A DNA stretch of 64,000 bases from Breviolum minutum Mf 1.05b.01 (lineage: Eukaryota > Sar > Dinophyceae > Suessiales > Symbiodiniaceae). The notes beneath the pieces are model-generated. The model made no database searches. It saw nothing but the letters and a program-made list of their open reading frames with translations, and had not been told where the DNA came from. Below are positions 22,821 through 34,400 of this stretch, one piece after another. How positions within the stretch are numbered: position 1 is the first letter of the stretch; the number at the start of each line of letters is the position of its first letter. Made by a program: the position numbers and the translations under genes. Location of the stretch: NCBI GenBank assembly GCA_000507305.1, contig DF239300.1, positions 124,001-188,000 on the forward strand, written 5' to 3'.

Positions 22821-23883
22821 CTCCCACGCTTCGGACAGTCTCGATCGTCCGGCCACTACACCCCTTGCCATAATGGCGGGTATGAGCAGCTTCAGAAATG
22901 GAATGTGATTTCACACCCCATCAACAGTAAAGATACAGAAATTCAATCACTAGCCATCAGGTACTGAACACAGATAGCCAGGAAAATACGAAATAAACTA
23001 ATTAATGGACCAAGTTCGTAGGACACATCAAGAATTTCTGGCCTTACGTTTGCGTATCACTTGTGCATAGTTATATCCCTCTTTAGACGAAATCTCATGA
23101 AGTTCAATCAACTCAACCAAGGGCGGATTTGAAATGCATAAGGTCAATGGTTTATCGAGACTACCACGTTTCCTGGCAGTGTCAAGGTAACTTTCAACAA
23201 TAAGCATAGTTTCAGATGCCCTCGGAATCACAGGTCTTCGAGAGACCCCAGCAGCTTTCGGATGAAAACCCAAACGTGCAAGACTTTTACAAGGTTGCTT
23301 AATGTTCTTGGGATATGGTGGTATTACAGTCAACCCTGTGAGATTTTCAAGTTGACGGATGAATTTTTCGAATGCATGTACCTGACAATTAATGGATTTT
23401 TGAGATATCGGCAACAAGGCTTCTTGATTTGACGGATATAGGCAATATTCTGTATACCTTGCTCCCGGGGAGATGGGCAATGGCATAAGGAAATTAGTGC
23501 ATACCATCATGTTGACTAAAAGTTCGAAATACGAGATGCCCCAATCCTGAGACAAATCAGCATCTAAATCTTCGAGCGGTGGCCATTTTAACAAGACCAA
23601 CCAATTCCATGCAAGTTGTGTAAAAGTTGCACCAACACTCATGGCGGACAAAATGTCCTGAGGGATATTCCCCTGGCAACAACACTCACACACGGGTATA
23701 CTCCAAGACGAAAGGTGTTGCAATGCATCTTGAAAACTATCGGGATTTGCGACCACCTGATCAGCATGTTGACTTGTGTTATGATTTTGTGACGAATTCA
23801 TATCACTCTTGTTCGTTTGCTCTTTCTGTTTTTCCTTAAGAAGATTCACACGATAGGTGTTAAGCTCCACATAGAATTTTAGT
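22821..23883 (-). mobile_element. 5'-truncated LINE copy
   Basis: The piece contains the last 286 codons of ORF2 (frame 23,028-23,888) and about 200 bases of 3' UTR. It is nearly identical to 26,234-26,543 in the overlapping part, with one substitution noticed. It is flanked by a perfect 17-bp duplication. There is no poly(A); the 3' end carries two small hairpins (GCCATTATGGC and CGGAC...GTCCG). This is a classic target-primed insertion that stopped early at its 5' side, oriented like the host gene. Confidence 0.9.
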
Positions 23884-23885
23884 AC
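23028..23885 (-). pseudogene. LINE ORF2 C-terminal fragment
   Basis: The frame is open from the truncation point to a natural stop at 23,028. It supplies the C-terminal region lost from the longer copy, beyond RNase H, including FELLVNMMVCTNFLMPLPIS and the basic end RKRKARNS. No domain was recognised in this extension. It cannot be expressed as a retrotransposon protein because endonuclease, RT and RNase H are missing. Confidence 0.9.
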
Positions 23886-23900
23886 CATCCCCTATTATAT
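23884..23900. repeat. 17-bp target-site duplication, right copy
   Basis: Identical to 22,804-22,820. The host inverted-repeat element continues to about 23,935. Confidence 0.95.
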
Positions 23901-24382
23901 GCAAACAATGGGAGTTTAGACCGTGGCACATATACATATGTATACATATCGAATAAAACTGAAGCGACCACACCCAAATGTTTTTGAGGCCATCTGTGAC
24001 TGAACTAAAGGAAGATTATCCTCTTCATTTTTACTGGTTGAGCAAAATTTAGGACTTGCATTTATGGACTCAAACAATTCTCCTACTTTGATGGGCTGAA
24101 TTCCAACACAAGTGTATGTATAAAGCCCTGTAAATAAATCAAATGATAAACTACAGCTTTGTAACATATGTGTGAAAAATATATACACATATATAATAGT
24201 AGAATCCCCTATCTAATGACAATGAACTTCAAGTCGTTTTCATTACCCCAATGGAAGATTCATCAAAAGCATGGGGTAAAAGGTGCCCTTGTAACCTCAC
24301 GGGTATCACAGATTCCCTGCCAGTGACTGAAATGATCAACCTGAAAAGATTGTCATCTACCTGAAAAAAGTGTGAATTGCAA

Positions 24383-24477
24383 CCTAGATGGTGGTTTCAA
24401 CCCCTTTGGAAGACAAAAAAGATCATTTCCCCAAGTAGGGGTGAAAATGAAAAATGCTTGAAACCACCATCTAGCAA
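24383..24477. repeat. Family A inverted-repeat element (copy 2)
   Basis: CTAGATGGTGGTTTCAACCC on the left is mirrored by GAAACCACCATCTAG on the right. The core has TCATTTCCCCAAGTAGGGGT. Confidence 0.9.
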
Positions 24478-24489
24478 CATGATTTCCCC

Positions 24490-24664
24490 AACAGTTTTTT
24501 TTTCTCCAATTTCAGGATTTACAGCAACACCTGTACCAAGTTCTCTCCATACCCCAAGTAATCCCAGGACATCTTCGAAGATCGATTCTGAGACTTCAAA
24601 TACACACCTCTGGGCTCTTCTCAGCGATAGCAGCCATGGTTGGATCGTGCAATGCCCACAATGA
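24490..24664. other. possible exon, strand unresolved
   Basis: The minus frame reads LLSLRRAQRCVFEVSESIFE then DVLGLLGVWRELGTGVAV. The plus frame (24,377-24,664) is also open. The protein-like minus reading is preferred weakly. From 24.7 to 25.7 kb I see nothing else supported. Confidence 0.3.
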
Positions 24665-25800
24665 TGGACACTAGAATTATAGCTTGCTCAAATTCAATTC
24701 ATGTTCATCTCTGCATGAGAAATGGCTGACTTTGATAATACTTTAACTTTACATCATAAGAAACTCTGCAGTTTACAGTCTTTTTCCTGAAGTTGTTCCT
24801 CATGTTGCTTGAACATTCCATCCTGCAGCAATCTGTCTGATTCAAGTTCGAACAAAGAAGCAGTGATGCATTTATGAACACGTTCCAATTTCTTTCACTT
24901 CACAGTGCATCCATGCCCAAAAGTCCCTGTAAGATGTTGTTTGTATCACAGTATTCAAGACTTGGCCAAAACACATATGTCATATACAATGAGTACAATG
25001 TTCTCAACATGTCTCATTATGATCATGACATAAAGAATACATAAAGTTGTATTGACAACCGGTGCTAAAGCAAACGTTTTTCGGAAGAAAAATCGCTCCC
25101 AAAATCTTCCAGGGACACCCATGGAGAATTTCTGGGTATTTTCAGCTTGTGGAACTCATGCCACGTGACAGGTCATTTTGATTTAGGAATTGGCATCAAC
25201 CATTGGATCATCCCTATGCCGCCACGTTTTTTTTCCTGTCTTTTTTGGGCACCAGCTGAAGACTGGACAGTTGGCAGGCGTCCGAGCTTGCTATCATGTG
25301 GTCAAGTTCAGATTCTGGAAGTAAAATCCAAGATTGCTCGATTAATTAGTAGCCAACATAATTTGTTTCCAACACACATGGATTGAAAGGACATCATGTC
25401 AGGAAAATGTGTCATTCACTTTCAGATTGCTATAGAAAACTTACAATTGGTATAGCAACTTGATCTTGAAGGATGTCAATATCGATATCATCATGGCATC
25501 TATATCATCTATATTTCTTTTAAAGGTTTCTAATCATCAATCTCTGTTGTATACTACACCTTAGACAATCCGCAACTTGGGAGGAGCCGCCAAGCCACAG
25601 GCATCATCGCCTGAGTTGGAGTTTGAAAGGAGATGGACATCACAAACATCAGTTTATTTTGGATATGAAAAAAACACACATCCCACAATCATTTTGAGAT
25701 CTTATCATTTATTTTGAGATCATCTCCTGTTTTTTTGGTTCTTTGGTTCCGGAAATCTGCGAACATCACGCCATGGCTGGCAAGCATATTGCCATGGCAC

Positions 25801-25897
25801 AGAAAAAATCCAGCGTGCGCTTGGCTGCATCGATGAGCTGCTGCTTGCGTCGCTTGGCAAAGTCTGCAGCCATCACCATCTGCGATCCAGGCACTAC
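25801..25897 (-). CDS. basic helical exon between the two LINE pieces
   Basis: The acceptor is CGCCACCTTCAG and the donor GTGCCA. It reads VVPGSQMVMAADFAKRRKQQ then LIDAAKRTLDFF. It shows that host coding sequence persists between the truncated and long LINE copies. Confidence 0.65.
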
Positions 25898-26232
25898 CTG
25901 AAGGTGGCGGTTTCCCGTCGACGTCAAGGGACGTTTTTTTCCAACACCTGAAATTGTCATGGAGTTTTACAGAAAAAAAAAGGTTGGAATCCCAAAGTGT
26001 CAACCTGCTAGAAAAACTGGATTTGAATGAAATTAACTGTATAAGCCTTGAACTTGTTTGAAATGGAGGTGCAATGACAATTGGTTGGGAAATTGTAATG
26101 GTATGGATACTAGAAATTTGCGACAGAAAAATAACCTTTCCATTGAAATCTTGGGTGCATAGTGTCGGCATCTTTTGGTGAAAAGCACTTCCTCTGAAAT
26201 CTTTGAATAGTTCAACCCATTTCTTCTTCTCT

Positions 26233-26233
26233 N
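26233..26233. other. single N, probable contig join
   Basis: Unique AT-rich sequence ends with TTCTTCTTCTCT and LINE ORF2 begins in mid-codon right after the N. This is an assembly junction rather than a biological breakpoint. Confidence 0.8.
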
Positions 26234-29200
26234 AGCGGTGGCCATTTTAACAAGACCAACCAATTCCATGCAAGTTGTGTAAAAGTTGCACCAACACTCA
26301 TGGCGGACAAAATGTCCTGAGGGATATTCCCTTGGCAACAACACTCACACACGGGTATACTCCAAGACGAAAGGTGTTGCAATGCATCTTGAAAACTATC
26401 GGGATTTGCGACCACCTGATCAGCATGTTGACTTGTGTTATGATTTTGTGACGAATTCATATCACTCTTGTTCGTTTGCTCTTTCTGTTTTTCCTTAAGA
26501 AGATTCACACGATAGGTGTTAAGCTCCACATAGAATTTTAGCACCTGACGCAATTTCAGAAACTCCTGTTCATGGAATAGGGCTACTTCTGCATGAGTCT
26601 TTTGAAGAACCATACTACACACTTGCAACGCTTTTGCTGCAGTACGATCAGCCACATGGTTTCCTAAGACATTCCACTTTAAGACTGGATCCAAAATGTT
26701 TTCAGGATTCTGGTGTGCCTTAATTTTTCGTACCTTAAAACGTTCATCATCCCAAACTTTAAGAAGTCGCATGACCAAATCATAGTTAGAAAGATGATAT
26801 GTTAAGGGTACACAATGTCTGTTTTGGATAGCCGATATTGTATCACACCCGTACTGGGCATCAGTGTAGACAACCATGGTCGTACTAGGTGGGAGTGTAG
26901 CGATTTTCTCTGCAACAAGGACCAAAGCAGTCAACTCTGCTCTAGCTGGGGATTGCTTACCTACCACCAATCCTGTAGCACTTACCAACAGAGTATCATT
27001 ATCATCCGGCCATTCGGACAACATAGAAATGATCTCTGATCGTTGCCTGTCATTATGGGAAATATCCTGAATGATCGCCCACGACGCATACTTTGCATGT
27101 TTGACAGTAGGAAATTTACATGCACCATCCGTGTAGAAAACATAGTGACTATTCATACCATGAAGTTGATCGCTATGAAGTTCAATATCATTCAATTCAG
27201 GTTCTTTCCAAGCATCATGAATCAAATTTAAGAAAGGCGCATCATGGTGTCTCCGTGCAATGGGGAGATCAACCCACTCAGGTCTAAATTTCTGTAGAAT
27301 TTTTAGTGCTTGTTTATGTTTAATACGAACTGATTGAAAAGCAGGGCATTCAACAATGCCATGCCATTTTGTATCAGTCTGACCACAAAAAGGACAAAAT
27401 TCATCAACCCCCGACGCCCACTTATTTTTAACTTCTCCAGACTGGAAACCACCAGAAATGTTCATTGCAATGATAGCTTGCTCTGTTGGTGAGAGCGTTT
27501 GTACCACTTTTGCCGTCAATGCCACATCAATGGGTGATTGTGTGATGCCTTTTCGGTGTTGGATATTGTTATACACACTATACGACCAAGCATCTGTACA
27601 CACTGCGGAAATTTCTTTGGGGGAATTTACAAAAAGGTCTAATGTGTTACCTCCAGGCCCTTTCAATTTGCCATGTTCCCCTAAAGTCCAACCACACTTG
27701 TGTGCATACTTTGCAAGTGCCCCAGCAGGTCCAAATGCCGCACGACCACGAAATTTTTGTGCGAAGTCCCAAAATTCAATTGCACAATCATAATTCAGGT
27801 CAACAAGTCGTCTGAAGTTGCAAAAGCTCAAGCACAATGCATACAACATGGGATCTTGAAGTCCCGGTACAATGCACGAACATGCAATAAAAGAACTTGC
27901 ATAGTTATGGTCGCCAACAAGAGCTCTAGCTACAGCTCGTCGTAAGGATTGCCAGTGTTTATATCCAAGCAATTGGTTCATGGAACTATAAAGGGCTGCA
28001 GGCCACACAGCACTTTGCACAAACTTTGCTTTACTTTTCATATCTGTCGGCACCCATCTGAGTTTTTCACATCTTTTGATTCCCTCATTGATTCGAGTGG
28101 AGATACTACCCAATGTGACATTTTTGTTATAATGCAACTGTGACCCCAAATCCTTGACTGTGGTAAGCATCTCAATCTGAGTGCGACCATCAGGAAAAAG
28201 GAAATTACAACACTGAATGGCTTTACGAAACCTTTTGGTTGTCCCCCAGGTCCACGACTTCCTAAAATCAATTTCCATGCGGAGTGATTGAACTAGGTTC
28301 ATGACTTTAATCATTGCTGAAAGATGGTCTTTTTCACATGTGGTAAGCCACGACCAGTTGTCTGCATAGGAGTATGGACGCAATTTTGGAGAACGAATCC
28401 GAAATTGGTAAAGGATGGAAAGGGCAACCATGCCCAACACGCTGCACGAATCCCCTTCGGGGATGCCTGATGTGGAACACATAGGCTGTCCTAAAGATCC
28501 AAAACACTGTGGGTATCTCGTTAAGTTGGATAATGATTTGAACCAGTAATCTATAATCTCTGGTGACAGTCCAATGCGTATGAAAAGTTCCCTTAAAGGA
28601 GCTCTAGGTATCCGATTAAACGCCTTGACTAAATCAAGGGTAAAGCCACCAAGATCATTCTGGGCTGCAATGGCTAATTCTATTTGAAAATGCTGATGCA
28701 CACATATATCTTGCACACCACGTTTTGGAATTCCACCTGAAATTTCAAAAGGGATTTGATTTGCTAATTGGGCTAACGTCTGGTCAGCCACTATCTTGCT
28801 AGCCAACCTGGCTAAAACTGATAAAATTGTGATAGGTCTGGTATCCTTCATGCCCTGTGGTGAGGCCACTTTTTCTAATAACACAGTTCGAGATTTCATC
28901 ATTTCTCGAGAAAGTCCATATGGCCAAATGCGCTGAAAAATTTCACAAAGGTCTTTGACTGCAACAAAAGGTAAGAGCTTCAGCTCTTCTGTCCTCCATC
29001 CGCAGACACCAGGAGAAGAGTGTGATTTCATCCTTTTGATTGTTTGATACCAAAGATTCGGATTTGCCACATCCACTTTGAGATCAAATGCAGGTAGGTT
29101 GGTATCGTCAAGTTCCTCAAGGAAGGATTTCCAGCATTGAATATTTGTTTCTTCACAAGAATCATCACGAAGCCACATGGGGGTCCAGTAACGGTGAAAT

Positions 29201-31371
29201 TCATGACTTACTTGTTGTGCGTTGTAAGCAAAATTATCTTGTTTCAAGACTGCTTTTACCGGCAATCTACCCTCAATGACTTGAATCGTAATGAGGTTCC
29301 TGTCAAAATCAATGATTCTTACACGTGCATCCCCGAAATGAGCTTCTTTATATCTTTGAAAGGGTACTTCATGCTGTGCTTGGAGTGTGATGCCCTTAGC
29401 ACACGATCTACACAATGTTGCTTCAACGGAATTTACAACATGTACACCTTTCAAGGTCTTGACATTGTGTCCTTTGATGATTGAATATGTCATTTTGCCA
29501 CTACCTTCTTTGACATCAAGTTTAATTCGATGTTTAAAGGAAAGTGAACGGAATTTTGCCTCTTCTTTGCAATGTATATTACAATCATATTCAGTGAGTT
29601 GAGCCAAGACATGCAAGAGATCATAATCCGGGAGATCATGAGGAATCATCGAAATGCACTCAAAACTTAATGCCCATGTACACCAATCAGGTTTATAACC
29701 CTGTGCTCGTTTGATGGCCCTCCATTCATTCTGAAGTTGTAGAGTATTTTGTTGGTCCAAATTCACCGTATTAACCGGTTGAGAAGCACTCTGGATAGCC
29801 CTGAGAAGAGTACGAATTCTTCGAACCTGTTTCACCTTCTTTTTGCTAATTTCTCTGAATACCTCAGCGGGTGGTTCATACTTGGTCTGTGAATCAGTCT
29901 TAGGGGAAGATTTCAGCTTCTTTGGGGTTAAATCCCTTTGTTTACATCGCCCCAAGTAACATTTAGACAAACCTGGAGTAGGATGTAAGAACGGATCCAT
30001 TTTATGTTGTGTTTGGATTGTTGCATCAACAGATTTTTCAACAATGGACGACCATTGTAGCAGCAACTCATTTGGGTCAATATCTGGGTTGTGAATTTGC
30101 GACTCAAGATCATATCTGGAAGAATTCCTAACATAGTATTTTTCCAAAAGGTCTTTATCAAGATCAAAATTTGCCCATGATTGAGGGATGTCCCAACACA
30201 TCAAGGGGGGGCGTTCACAACATGCATCCAAAGTGATAACCAATGGTGAGTGGCAATCCATAGCCAAATCATGTCGGACTTGCATTTCACGAATCAATGG
30301 GATAATGTGGGATGAAAATATCGCAGTGTCATTAAAAGTTGCACCCCGGCAGGTTGCAGGTAAGGTATACCCCAAAACCTGTTCACAATATGTGTGGGCC
30401 TCAACAGCCCCCAGTTCTTTTAAAACCTGGTATGATGACAAACGTTGTGGAGGTTGATTAAAATCACCTGCAATGATGAAGGGGAGCCTTGTATCACCAA
30501 CAAGTTTAATGACTTGTGCCAAAAGAAGGTCATTCAACTTACGTGTCTCATTCCCACGTCTAGCAAAACCATAAATTGCGACAATCAAGACATCCATTCT
30601 TGCAAAGTTAACAACAGAAGTTGCAATTCTACAAGTTGACCAAAGTTCAGCCGAGATATCATTTCTAAGTGGTCTAGAAGGCAAGGATGTAACAACCGCA
30701 GCCCCAAGTTGTTCCCCACGAAGTGAATACTCAGTATCTTTGGTAATATATTTAGATTCCACATTTTTTGACCAAAAGACATGAAATCCATCTTGCTTGA
30801 TATTATGAGAAAATTCAGATTGTGAAGCCTTTGTTGCAGAAGTCTCTGACACACAAACAATATCCGATTGTAAATTCAGAATCTCTTTTTTATGTGACAA
30901 AATAGCATGTGGATTACATACGGCCAACTTAAGATCTCTCTTGTCCTTTTTCCTCGGTCCAGGATTGTCCGCTTCGCCCACTCGAGTTCCATTCAAGTAG
31001 TTGAAGTCACACACGATTGCACATGCACATAATTTCAAGTTGGTAAACACAAAGCGCAATGTCAGCACAATGAAATGGAAGTTGGCACAAAAATCACGGC
31101 AATGCCACAAAGGTGCATATCTAAGGGTTTCCCAGTGACGATACTTCGATGGTCGTGAGGTCTCCCAAAAGGCATGATGGCAACCACCATATTGTTCACC
31201 AATGTATTCAAATTGTTGAAGAAATCCTAACAAATAGACTCTCCATGCATGCAAAAGGTCACTGCGTGAAAAATGACACCACCTACAAAGAAATGTCACA
31301 CACAGATCCATGTCAATATTGTAAGTTGGGATGACACCACTAATACAAAACGAGCCCAAATACACCAACAC
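26234..31371 (-). CDS. LINE ORF2: endonuclease, reverse transcriptase, RNase H
   Basis: A polyprotein of over 1,700 residues, incomplete at its C-terminus. An NPGP motif (residues 136-139) precedes an exonuclease-endonuclease-phosphatase endonuclease: VCVSETSAT, IVAIYGFARR, AGDFNQ (~301) and DCHSPLV (~372). The reverse transcriptase follows with FTLDLVKAFNRIP holding the first catalytic Asp. Its motif C reads YSYADNWSW, so Asn replaces the second Asp of YxDD. RNase H is complete: YTDGACKF, ARAELTALV, VYTDAQYG and GNHVADRTA, with KIKAHQ. The protein would nick target DNA and copy element RNA there. The frame is intact until the N at 26,233. Confidence 0.93.
30952..30990 (-). other. 2A-like NPGP motif in ORF2
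   Basis: Residues GTRVGEADNPGPRKK lie about 136 residues from the frame start, just before the endonuclease. The NPGP core matches 2A ribosome-skipping peptides, but the upstream D-x-E spacing of classical 2A is not exact. Confidence 0.6.
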
Positions 31372-31410
31372 AAAACGAAAGTCCGAAATGCATAGACAAT
31401 GCAGATCATG
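31372..31410 (-). other. ORF1-ORF2 intergenic gap
   Basis: Thirty-nine bases separate the ORF1 stop (31,411) from the first in-frame ATG of ORF2. No separate promoter is visible. ORF2 is presumably reached by reinitiation on the same RNA. Confidence 0.6.
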
Positions 31411-34400
31411 TCAATCTTGCTGGTCTTCCATGTCATCCCCGGCCGGTGCTTTTGTAGCTTTGGCCTTTTTGTTAGGCACAGGATTGTTAGCCATACGAAT
31501 GATCTGTTTCAATTCATTGAATGAATGCTCCATGGAAGTTTCTTGCTTTCGCAATGCACGATCCAAACTTTGATCAAATGACTTGGTGACATTATCGATA
31601 TGACTCGACACCTCAGCCCTGACCTTCCTGAATTCATCACGAACATCATGTTCAAATTTCTCAGTTTGCTGGTCTTTCTGATCAATTTTGGTCTTGAGTT
31701 CTGTGACTGCTGTTTCAAGTGCCGAAATTTGCTCCCCTTGCTGCTTGAATTTGGTTTCCGTAGGAGGATCCAGCTCACGAGACACCAATGCAGCACTGCT
31801 ACTTTTGAAAGACACACGGCTGATGGCCCCATTCGTCCCAGCATAGTTCAACCATGGATCTGCAATTGAAAGGGGATCCACACCTCCACGATGCAAACTT
31901 TCAGATGGCTTCTCAGAAGGCCTTGTGATTTTCCCCGCAACAATGGGAGATGCGTTGTCAACATGCTTCGACTGAACCTTCTTAATGAGAATGGAAGACG
32001 AATTCCACGACAAGTAAGGTTTGTCAAACGATTTTGCTGACCCAATCAGCCAACACTTGTCTCCCAACAGTTTCAGTGGTCTACCTTCCCACCCATGAAG
32101 TTTCATCCACGCCTGAACATCTTTCATTTGCGCACCAACTGGTGCTGGCTGGATCTTGTAAAGACACTCAATGGGAGTTACGTCTGGTGCTTCTTCATTC
32201 GGACGAAGTTTTGCAAAGACACTCATGAATTGCTCACGTTTGCAACGAACACCCCTTGTGATCTTTACATTGTCACCCTTACCCTTGTTGACTCTAACTT
32301 GACCCAAATGTTCTGGGGTTTTCAACATACTCTGTGCAATGTCAATAGGATTACCTTCAACCCATACAATGGTATAACGATTGTCAGCCAAATTGTTGTC
32401 TGCTTTGGGTGTGATATATGTTCCATTTGATCCTGAACTCCTCATCATACTTTCCAATTTGGTGGAGTCAACTCGAACATGAAACTGCAGGCTGCTGGCA
32501 TTTTCAGGGGAAGCCTTGATACCATTTGCCAGCCATGATCTCCCCCAAGGGGGTCCCTGAAAAACAGCCTCATCCGCCAAATCAAACGAATTCAAAGCAT
32601 ATCGGACAGGACCACTGGTGACATGCTTCCAATCACCAGGTGGAATCTCATCACGATAAATTGTCACAGCAGCAACAGTTCCAGCATTCACTGCGATCTG
32701 ATCATTGGCACATGGTTTAATGGCAATCTTCTTTTCACCAAGGTTATGGAAACAAGCCTTGATGATGACATGACTTCCATCACATGTATGTACCGGGAGA
32801 TTTACACGTTGGCATTTGTCGGAATGCTCACAAGGACACTGATGGCCTAGGACTGCAATCGCCATTTCATCTGCAGTGATGACCTTCTGATCAATGAGCC
32901 AAGGTTTGGCACATTCGTAGTCCAGCAAAACGACCCCCGAAGCTCCAGTGATGACGGATGAACGAATGTTGGGATGTGATCCATCCTCATTCACAAACAC
33001 TTCAGGCAACAATGTAAAATGATTGGCACAAAAATGATTGGTGGAAAGCGCCCTTTTCTTTGACCAATTCTTGACACGTTCTTTCTTTTCATCATCATTC
33101 TTCAAATTCTCAGGCCATTTCACATTCATAGACAAAGCAAGCTGATGCAACGCTGACAATTTATCTTTGGTTTTGTTGATGTCAGAGATGTTCTTCAACG
33201 CCTGTAAACCTGCATTACGACCAAGAACTTCCAACATAGTCGAAATGTCTTTCAATTCAGCTCCTTGTCCCATGAGGAAAATAGCCAATGAATGCTTGAC
33301 TTCTACAATGGCATCTTGCTTATTTCCCCCACCTTGCAATTGCAAAACAGCATGGATTCGGATTGCTGACGATGCATCAGAAAGGAGTTCACCAAATGTC
33401 ACATGCTTCATGATCTGTTTTCCTTTAAACACAGTACGGAGACATGATGGTGAACCATGTAATGCCGAAAAGGTTTCCCATGCATCAATCAAAATGGCAA
33501 TGGTATCATCATGTCTGCAAAACCCCTGAAAGACATATGTGTCCCACAGTTTGAAATGCACCCTGACATGACGAATATCCTCCTCAAGAGATGGAGGCAG
33601 TGCTTGGATCAACAATCTCGCATTCAAACATGATTGGATTTGCACACACTTCATGGCCAACTGTGATGGGAGCTTTGCAATGTTCACCTTCACATGATGG
33701 GTGTTTCCGCCAGCTGCAGGGATTATCTGAATGGACCATCCCAAGCATTTCAACATTTCGGTCAACCCTCTATCATGATAGAACTTCATGATTTTGAATG
33801 CACGACTCCAATCACAACGGACACTGAGATGATCTAAGAATTCAGTGAAGTATGGGAGATCGAAATCCTCATTCCAGTGACCACTCTTCCTAGATACCAT
33901 GTCATTCTGAACCATGACAATGTCAGGACAGATCCCTTCATAACGATGTGGGATGCCAAACTGATCTGTGAGAACTGCTGTTTCTGTGATTGCTTCAGGA
34001 AAAAATTCACGCAGGAATAGCAGGACTTGGCGAACCTTCATTTCATATTGACGATGTATCATCACAGGCCCCATAGGAGTCAGGATCAAACAACAGTTGG
34101 TCTCACTCAGTGCAAATCCTTTCTCCCGAAAACACATGATACTGGGTAGATTGGTATGAATGGTCAATGGCATCCTTCCCATAACATCTGAATCCAACAT
34201 AGGCACACGAATACCATCAGCTGATTGAATGACAAACTGCTTTGGGGTGGATGGTCCCGCAACAATCTCTAAAGCTTGTTTGATATTCACACCATTTTCA
34301 ATCAGAATGTCATATTTGGAAGTTGGTGTAGAGACAATCAATGGTGCAATCGAAGGAAGATCCATGGTAGGCTCATCCAGAAAATTGATTTCCCCACTAT

